DNA of 64,000 nucleotides. Origin: Cupriavidus respiraculi. GTDB lineage: Bacteria > Pseudomonadota > Gammaproteobacteria > Burkholderiales > Burkholderiaceae. The stretch spans positions 558,001 to 622,000 of the forward strand of contig NZ_CAJZAH010000003.1 of assembly GCF_914271545.1 (NCBI RefSeq). The letters are read 5' to 3'. A model generated the notes under the pieces. It saw only the letters and a list, made by a program, of their open reading frames with translations, was not told the DNA's origin and ran no database searches. This document shows positions 58,751 to 64,000 of the stretch, piece by piece. Both the position numbers and the translations under genes were made by a program. The first letter of the stretch is position 1. Every line of letters begins with the position of its first letter.

Positions 58751-58965
58751 CGGTGCGGTCCGGCGAAGGCAAACGCTCTTTTCCCCTTTCGTGGCGCCGA
58801 TAACGGCCATGCAAATCTGAAGTGAATTCGATCTTGCGGCGCGCGCAGCCGGCCGGCCTATGCTTATTGCGATCCCGGCGTGCCGGTGTAGAGCTTGCCG
58901 GCGGCGGCCGGGTTCGCGGTGTCGCGGCCACACCGTGATCTGGCCGGCGAAATAGGAGGTGGACG

Positions 58966-59283
58966 ATGGACGAGCCCTTTCTATACAAGAGTGCCGAACC
59001 CATGACATGGACCTTCGGCCAGGTGGTGGAACTGGTCCGCGACCTCGAGGAACTCGGTTGCCTGAACGAGTTGGTCGCCGAGGCTGACCGCACCGGCATC
59101 GTGCTGAGCGTGCCGCCCGAGGCAGTGAATCACGTCAAGCGCTATCTGTTTCAGCATCACCACCACAAGACGTCCGAGAAGGCGAAAGGCCTGATCCGCA
59201 GCGCCGCCTGCGGACCGCGGCCGCCCAGCGGGCCGCCGGTGTTTCCGCCGCCCGGCCCGGGCGATCCGCCCCCGCATATGTGA
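58966..59283 (+). CDS. Small protein with His cluster and Pro-rich tail, unknown function
   Basis: The 105-residue protein starts MDEPFLYKSAEPMTWTFGQV with a strong AGGAGGT 7 nt before the ATG. The first 65 residues look like a compact alpha-helical domain (VVELVRDLEELGCLNELV). It is followed by QHHHHK and a Gly/Pro-rich tail ending PPPGPGDPPPHM. I recognise no family. It is a single-gene unit with its own terminator. Confidence 0.6.
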   Translation: MDEPFLYKSAEPMTWTFGQVVELVRDLEELGCLNELVAEADRTGIVLSVPPEAVNHVKRYLFQHHHHKTSEKAKGLIRSAACGPRPPSGPPVFPPPGPGDPPPHM

Positions 59284-59308
59284 ACCGCGCCGGCAACGAG
59301 CCGGCATG

Positions 59309-59340
59309 AAAAAGCCGCGCACGAATGCGCGGCTTTTTTA
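59309..59340. terminator. Bidirectional Rho-independent terminator
   Basis: AAAAAGCCGCGCA (59309-59321) and TGCGCGGCTTTTTT (59326-59339) form a long perfect stem with A/T tracts on both sides. It serves the convergent small gene and the lactate permease gene. Confidence 0.92.
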
Positions 59341-59356
59341 TCGTCGTGGGGACGGC

Positions 59357-61033
59357 CTAGTGAATCACCATCCGCGTGAACGGATCCACATACGCCTGCA
59401 AGGTCACGAAGAGGCCGACCAGGATGGCGAGCACCACCGAGTGGAAGAACACGTAGCGCAGGATGTCGCCCTCGTGGCCGTACCACTTGGTCGCGGTGGA
59501 GGCCACCACGATGGACTGCGCGTCGATCATCTTGCCCATCACGCCGCCCGAGCTGTTGGCCGAGGCCATCAGCACCGGCGACAGGCCAAGCTGCTCCGCC
59601 GTGGTCTTCTGCAGGCCGCCGAACAGCACGTTCGATGCCGTGTCCGAGCCGGTCAGCGCGACGCCCAGCCAGCCCAGCATGGTGCCGAACAGCGGGTAGA
59701 ACACGCCGGTGTGCGCGAACGCGAGGCCCAGCGTGGCATCCAGGCCCGAGTAGCGGGTCAGGTAGCCGACGCCGAACATGGCGCAGATGGTCAGCAGCGA
59801 GTAGCGCACCAGCTTGATGGTGTTCCAGTACTCCTTGAGCAGCGTGGGCAGCGAATAGCCCATCAGCAGGCCGCCGAGCACGGCCGACGCCAGGATGCCG
59901 GTGCCGGCCATCGACAGCACGTTGAAGTTGAACACCGCGCCTTCGGCGATCTCGGCGGGCACCACCGGGGGCACCTTGATCACCGCCTTGTCCAGGCCCG
60001 GAATCGCGTACTTCCACGACCACAGGCCGTCCATCAGCTTCTTGAATTCCGGCACGCCCCAGACGAACACGAAGACGGTCAGGATGATCCAAGGCATCCA
60101 CGCCTTCATCGTCGAGATACCCGCGGCGGCGGCACTGGCACGCTTCTCCGCGGCCACCGCCTCGGGGTCGTCCACTTTCGAATCATCGTGGCGGCCGATG
60201 ATCTTGGTGGTGGTCCAGATTTCCTTGGGGCGCCAGACCTTGAGGAACAGCGTCAGCGAGCCCATCGACACCAGCGCGGCGATCACGTCGACCAGCCACG
60301 GGCCGTGGAAGTTGGACACCAGGAACTGCGGGATCGCGAAGCTCACGCCGGCCACCAGGATGGCGGGCCAGATGGCGATCATGCCGCGGAAGCCCGCGAA
60401 CGCCCAGATCAGCCAGAACGGCACGATCACCGAGAACAGCGGCAACTGGCGGCCGATCATCGCGGACAGGTCGAGCAGGTCGAGCCCGGTCACGGCCGAC
60501 AGCGCGATGATGGGCGAGCCCAGCGCGCCGTAGGCCACCGGCGCGGTATTGGCGATCAGCGCGAGGCCCGAGGCGGCCAGCGGCGAGAAGCCCAGGCCGA
60601 TCAGGATGGCGCCGGTCACGGCCACCGGGGTACCGAAGCCGGCCGCGCCCTCGAAGAAGGCGCCGAAGCTGAACGCCACCAGCAGCAGTTGCAGGCGGCG
60701 GTCCTCGGTGATGCCGGCGATGGAGCCCTGCAAGACCTTGAACGACCCGTTCAGCGTCGTGAGCCGGTGCAGGAAGATGATGTTCAGCACGATCCAGCCG
60801 ATGGGGAACAGGCCCGCGGCGATGCCGAAGCCCGCTGCCTTGCCGGCCATGGCCGCTGGCATCCCGAAGATCGCCGAGGCGACCACGATGCCGACGACCA
60901 GGGCGAGCCCGGCTGCGAGATGCGCCTGCAGATGGAAAAACGCCAGGGCGCCGAGCAGTACGGCGACCGGAACGCCCGCGGCCAGCGTGGACAGTGCCAT
61001 GCTGCCGAGCGGGTCGTAAACTTGACTCCACAC
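59357..61033 (-). CDS. lldP: L-lactate permease
   Basis: The 558-residue protein of the LctP family imports L-lactate (and glycolate) with protons. It has about 13 helices and the family blocks YDPLGSMALSTLAAGVPVAVL, FSFGAFFEGAAGFGTPVAVTG and SANSSGGVMGKMIDAQSIVVA. The start is GTG 61033 (reading MWSQVYDPLG), with GGAGG 8 nt upstream; longer upstream frames lack this signal. No lactate dehydrogenase gene or regulator lies nearby in the window. Confidence 0.94.
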   Translation of the reverse strand: MWSQVYDPLGSMALSTLAAGVPVAVLLGALAFFHLQAHLAAGLALVVGIVVASAIFGMPAAMAGKAAGFGIAAGLFPIGWIVLNIIFLHRLTTLNGSFKVLQGSIAGITEDRRLQLLLVAFSFGAFFEGAAGFGTPVAVTGAILIGLGFSPLAASGLALIANTAPVAYGALGSPIIALSAVTGLDLLDLSAMIGRQLPLFSVIVPFWLIWAFAGFRGMIAIWPAILVAGVSFAIPQFLVSNFHGPWLVDVIAALVSMGSLTLFLKVWRPKEIWTTTKIIGRHDDSKVDDPEAVAAEKRASAAAAGISTMKAWMPWIILTVFVFVWGVPEFKKLMDGLWSWKYAIPGLDKAVIKVPPVVPAEIAEGAVFNFNVLSMAGTGILASAVLGGLLMGYSLPTLLKEYWNTIKLVRYSLLTICAMFGVGYLTRYSGLDATLGLAFAHTGVFYPLFGTMLGWLGVALTGSDTASNVLFGGLQKTTAEQLGLSPVLMASANSSGGVMGKMIDAQSIVVASTATKWYGHEGDILRYVFFHSVVLAILVGLFVTLQAYVDPFTRMVIH

Positions 61034-61360
61034 GATTGAATCCTCCTCTGGTTGGCGGCAAGCCGTCATTCTTCGTGCCTTCGCTTGCCGGTATTGCCGT
61101 TGCTGACGCATGGGACCGCAGGGAGCGGTCTTGCGAACAGGCGTTCGATTCTAAGGACGCATTCAGCAGGTGGCCGTACATCCCGTCATGTCGCTGGTGA
61201 ATCGCTTTCACGGATCAGGGTTAGCCCTGACGCGGCGGCCAGTGTGGAGGGTATACCAATCACGCCCTCGCGCAAATGTATGCGAAACGCCCTCACGGGC
61301 GCAGTGGCTGGCACAATGACTCCTTGCGCCAAGGGGGGCGATGCCGAAACGGAGAACATC
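61034..61360. other. Divergent region between lldP and LysE-family gene
   Basis: No gene is supported. It holds TCAGGG-TTAG-CCCTGA (61215-61230), a perfect inverted repeat, and a minus-strand TAGAAT (61148-61153) that could be the lldP -10. CACAAT (61312-61317) could serve the LysE gene. Confidence 0.35.
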
Positions 61361-62020
61361 ATGACCAGCGTATTGCCTGCCTGGCCGCTGCTGGCGGCCT
61401 TCCTCACCGCCAGCCTGGTGCTGGCGGTAACGCCGGGACCGGCCGTGGTGTATATCGTCACGCAGACCCTCGGGCGAGGGCGCAAGGCCGGTCTCGCGTC
61501 GGTGGCGGGGGTGGCCCTTGGCAACTTCGGCAATGCGGCGGGCGCCGCCATCGGGCTCGCGGCGCTGTTCGCGGTGTCGTCGCTGGCGTTCTCGGTGGTC
61601 AAGTACGCGGGCGCGGCCTATCTGATCTATCTGGGCATCCGCGCCTGGCGGGCGCCGCAGGATATGGCGCAGGCGGGCGCCGCGCCGGGACGGCAAGGCG
61701 CGAAGCCGATCGGCACCATGTTCCGCGATGGTTTCGTGGTGGCGCTGCTGAACCCCAAGACGGCGCTGTTCTTCGCGGCCTTCCTGCCGCAATTCATGAA
61801 TCCGGCGGCCGATCCGATGGCGCAAAGCCTGTTGTTGGGGGCGATCTTCGTGCTGGTGGCGGCGGCGAGCGATGTCTGCTATGTGCTGACCGCCGCCGCG
61901 GTGCTGCCCCGGCTTGCCGGCTCGCGCAAGGCGGTCGCGGCCGGGCGCTATCTGACGGCCGGCGCCTTTATCGGGCTGGGCGTGTTTACCGCGATCTCGG
62001 GCGGGCGTCGCGCGGCCTGA
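61361..62020 (+). CDS. LysE/RhtB family amino-acid exporter
   Basis: The 219-residue inner-membrane protein has six hydrophobic segments and the family motif TPGPAVVYIVTQTLGRGRKAG (residues 24-44, quoted here as its core TPGPAVVYIVTQTLG). The second conserved block is FVVALLNPKTALFFAAFLPQF. Such translocators export amino acids or homoserine lactones. GGAG precedes the ATG 9 nt upstream. A 9-bp tandem repeat immediately follows the stop. Confidence 0.92.
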   Translation: MTSVLPAWPLLAAFLTASLVLAVTPGPAVVYIVTQTLGRGRKAGLASVAGVALGNFGNAAGAAIGLAALFAVSSLAFSVVKYAGAAYLIYLGIRAWRAPQDMAQAGAAPGRQGAKPIGTMFRDGFVVALLNPKTALFFAAFLPQFMNPAADPMAQSLLLGAIFVLVAAASDVCYVLTAAAVLPRLAGSRKAVAAGRYLTAGAFIGLGVFTAISGGRRAA

Positions 62021-62024
62021 GCGG

Positions 62025-62060
62025 CTTCAGCCGCTTCAGCCGCTTCAGCCGCTTCAGCCG
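62025..62060. repeat. Four tandem 9-bp repeats (CTTCAGCCG)
   Basis: Four exact copies of CTTCAGCCG lie between the convergent stops of the LysE-family and glutathione transferase genes. The number of copies is likely to vary by slippage. Confidence 0.9.
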
Positions 62061-62069
62061 CCGGAGGCG

Positions 62070-62714
62070 TCAGCGCAGCGGCAGTTCCAGGATGCCCGCT
62101 GCCGCGGGCCGGGCGCGCATGGCGGCCAGCCAGCGCTCGAGGTGGGGACGCGGCGCGTGCTGAGCCGGCATGCCCATCCAGCGGTGCGCGGCGCAGGCCA
62201 GCGAGATATCGGCCATCGAGAAGCGGCCGTCGCAGATGAAATCGCGGCCCTCCAGCGCCCGGTCGAGCACGGCGGCCAGCGGTTCGGTCTTCTCGCACGA
62301 GCGCTTCACCACCGCGGCATCGCGCTCGGCCTCTGGCTTGCGCACCAGCTGGATGAAGGCGTCCACCATCGCAGGCGTAAAGGCCGTGGCCTGCCAGTCC
62401 ATCCAGCGGTCCGCCGACGCGCGCGTCCTGACGTCGCCAGGCCACAGCGTGTCCTCGCCATAGCGTGCGCACAGGTAGCGCACGATGGCATTGGACTCCC
62501 ACAGCACGAAGGGCTCTCCGCCCACATCGGTGCCGCGAAAATCCTCGATCACCGGGATCAGCCGGTTCGGATTCAGCCGGATATAGGCCTCGGTGTCCAG
62601 GTCGCCCTTGTTGACGCCGATATCGATGCGCTCGTGATCCAGATGCAGCTCACGCGCGCACCACACGACCTTCTGCACGTTGATGGAGGAAAGGCGGCCC
62701 CAGATGCGCAGCAT
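62070..62714 (-). CDS. Glutathione S-transferase family protein
   Basis: The 214-residue protein has an N-terminal thioredoxin-fold domain (MLRIWGRLSSINVQKVVWCARELHL, quoted in part as NVQKVVWCARELHL) with the glutathione-contact motif LWESNAIVRYL. The C-terminal helical domain has the DISLACAAHRW capping motif. S9/S10 near the N-terminus could be the catalytic residue. ATG 62714 is preceded by AAGGAG. It lies 94 bp downstream of the aminotransferase gene on the same strand. Its substrate is unknown. Confidence 0.9.
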   Translation of the reverse strand: MLRIWGRLSSINVQKVVWCARELHLDHERIDIGVNKGDLDTEAYIRLNPNRLIPVIEDFRGTDVGGEPFVLWESNAIVRYLCARYGEDTLWPGDVRTRASADRWMDWQATAFTPAMVDAFIQLVRKPEAERDAAVVKRSCEKTEPLAAVLDRALEGRDFICDGRFSMADISLACAAHRWMGMPAQHAPRPHLERWLAAMRARPAAAGILELPLR

Positions 62715-62808
62715 GATGGACGTCTCCTTGCGATATCGGATCGTTGGGAAAAGCATGGCCGAAGCCCCGGCCGCAGGGAAAAGGGCGGGCCGCGAGGGGC
62801 CCGCCCGC

Positions 62809-63996
62809 TCAGGCGGCCTTCGCTCCCGGCGCGTGCGCCGCGATGGCTTCGCGGAACAGTTCGCCCAGGATCGCCACGCCCTGCTCGATGCGGTCCGGCG
62901 CGACCGTGACGAAGGCCAGACGCAGCGTATTGCGGCGCGGATTGCTGGCATAGAAGGGCGCGCCCGGCACGTAGGCCACGTTGCGCTTCACCGCCTGTTC
63001 CAGGATCGCCATGCTGTCCAGCCCCTCGGGCAGCTCCATCCAGATGAACATGCCGCCTTCCGGCCGGTTCCACGTGACGCCCGCCGGCATATGGCGCTGG
63101 AGCGAATCCAGCATGGCCTGGCACTGGCTGCCGTAGAGCTGGCGGATGGTCGGGATATGCGTGTCGAGCAGCCCGTCGCGGATGGTCTCGTAGGCCAGGC
63201 GCTGGGTAAAGCTGGGCGTGTGCAGGTCGCTGGCCTGCTTGGCCTGGCACAGCTTGAAATGCAGCTCGGGTGGGGCGATCACGTAGCCCAGGCGCAGGCC
63301 CGGCGCCAGCACCTTGGAGAACGAGCCCATGTAGATCACGCCGTCCGGATTCATCGACAGCAGCGAGGGCAGCTGGTCGCCGGTGTAGCTGAGCTCGCCA
63401 TAGGGATCGTCCTCGACCAGCAGCACGCCCAGCTCCTTCGCGCGCGCCACCAGGGCCTGGCGGCGCTCCAGCGGCATGCGGCGGCCGGTGGGGTTCTGGA
63501 AATTCGGCAGCGCGTACAGGAAGCGCGCGTTGGCCGTCAGCTCCGGCGTCAGCGCCTCGGGCAGCAGGCTCTTGTCGTCGCCCGGGACCGAGACGAACTC
63601 GGGCTCGAACAGCGAGAAGGCCTGCAGGGCGCCGAGGTAGCTCGGCGTCTCCACCAGCACCGGGCTGCCCGGGTCGATCAGCACCTTGGCCAGCAGGTCC
63701 AGCGCCTGCTGCGAGCCGGTGGTGATCAGCACGCGCTCGACATCCACGTTGTGGCGGCGCGCCACGAACTCGCGCAGCGGCAGATAGCCTTCGGTGGCGG
63801 CGTACTGCATTGCGCCCTGCGGGTTGTCGGCGAATACGCGGGCTACCGCTTGCTCCATGGCCGCTACCGGGAAGGTGGCCGGCGAAGGCAGGCCGCCGGC
63901 GAAGGAAATGACCTCCGGCCGCTCGGTGACTTTCAGGATTTCGCGGATGGCCGAGCTGGTCAGCTGCTGTGCCCGGCGGGAGATTGCCCAATGCAT
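62809..63996 (-). CDS. PLP-dependent aminotransferase (2-aminoadipate/MocR-like class I fold)
   Basis: The 395-residue enzyme begins MHWAISRRAQQLTSSAIREI and carries VISFAGGLPSPATFP, typical of the LysN/2-aminoadipate transaminase group. The PLP lysine is K228 in GSFSKVLAPGLRLGY, and Asn/Asp ligands lie in LPNFQNPTG and VEDDPYGELSY. No MocR-type DNA-binding domain is attached. The start codon is 4 bp from the window end, so the upstream region cannot be judged. It may act on branched or aromatic amino acids or 2-aminoadipate. Confidence 0.9.
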   Translation of the reverse strand: MHWAISRRAQQLTSSAIREILKVTERPEVISFAGGLPSPATFPVAAMEQAVARVFADNPQGAMQYAATEGYLPLREFVARRHNVDVERVLITTGSQQALDLLAKVLIDPGSPVLVETPSYLGALQAFSLFEPEFVSVPGDDKSLLPEALTPELTANARFLYALPNFQNPTGRRMPLERRQALVARAKELGVLLVEDDPYGELSYTGDQLPSLLSMNPDGVIYMGSFSKVLAPGLRLGYVIAPPELHFKLCQAKQASDLHTPSFTQRLAYETIRDGLLDTHIPTIRQLYGSQCQAMLDSLQRHMPAGVTWNRPEGGMFIWMELPEGLDSMAILEQAVKRNVAYVPGAPFYASNPRRNTLRLAFVTVAPDRIEQGVAILGELFREAIAAHAPGAKAA

Positions 63997-64000
63997 GATG

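Noticed and set aside
61309-61330. Sigma-54 promoter TGGCAC ... TTGC before the LysE-family gene
   Set aside because: The two boxes are 9 bp apart instead of 5, so GG and GC are not at -24/-12.

Overview
The window is a GC-rich (roughly two-thirds G+C) stretch of a betaproteobacterial chromosome, most likely Cupriavidus or a close relative in the Burkholderiaceae. The assignment rests on the rpsU-yqeY-dnaG-rpoD order, a very long RpoD with a lysine/alanine-rich N-terminus, the tRNA-Ile2 gene after rpoD, a Bug-family solute-binding protein, the yjgA/pmbA, folA/thyA and parE/parC neighbourhoods, and overall codon use. It is mostly core genome with small accessory patches. No phage, insertion sequence or CRISPR array is visible.

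Layout. 1-5.75 kb: macromolecular-synthesis operon rpsU, yqeY, dnaG, rpoD, then a CAT-anticodon tRNA and a strong terminator. 5.9-7.1 kb: ppk2 and a small membrane protein. 7.1-18.4 kb: an envelope-type accessory block with a DUF3300/DUF2950 pair, a histidine kinase without a recognisable sensor domain, a receiver-only response regulator, a three-gene RND efflux operon and two small exported proteins. Three near-identical 12-bp palindromes, GGACC-WW-GGTCC, sit only in intergenic regions of this block (7151, 10966, 11438). They suggest one shared, unidentified DNA-binding regulator. 18.7-21.5 kb: three genes typical of aryl-polyene clusters (COG4648 membrane protein, FAD-dependent oxidoreductase, FabG) without the synthases or carrier proteins. 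21.5-25.4 kb: IclR regulator divergent from a CoA-transferase and a Bug solute-binding protein.

25.7-31.6 kb: rhlE, gluQRS, a LysR/pirin divergent pair, a CobD/CbiB-like membrane protein and DUF2007. 31.6-39.7 kb: rsgA, M48 protease, orn, an AEC transporter, mog, yjgA (darP), pmbA, folA and thyA. 39.8-43.6 kb: a TerC-family gene behind a yybP-ykoY (manganese) riboswitch, then egtD and an EgtB/SenA-like protein whose metal-binding histidines are replaced. 43.7-46.6 kb: a second DEAD-box helicase, about 1 kb without a convincing gene that includes a candidate small RNA, and tRNA-Arg(CCT). 46.7-52.4 kb: a higBA toxin-antitoxin pair with a perfect operator, benE, uup, and an MFS transporter followed by a 45-residue one-helix protein. 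52.7-58.8 kb: parE, a lytic transglycosylase, parC and an isochorismatase-like hydrolase. 59-64 kb: a small hypothetical protein, L-lactate permease, LysE-family exporter, glutathione S-transferase and a PLP aminotransferase.

The most useful second-look items are the GGACC-WW-GGTCC palindrome set, the EgtB/SenA homologue with lost iron ligands, the partial aryl-polyene trio, the tiny MFS partner protein and the orphan promoter-terminator unit at about 46.1-46.4 kb.
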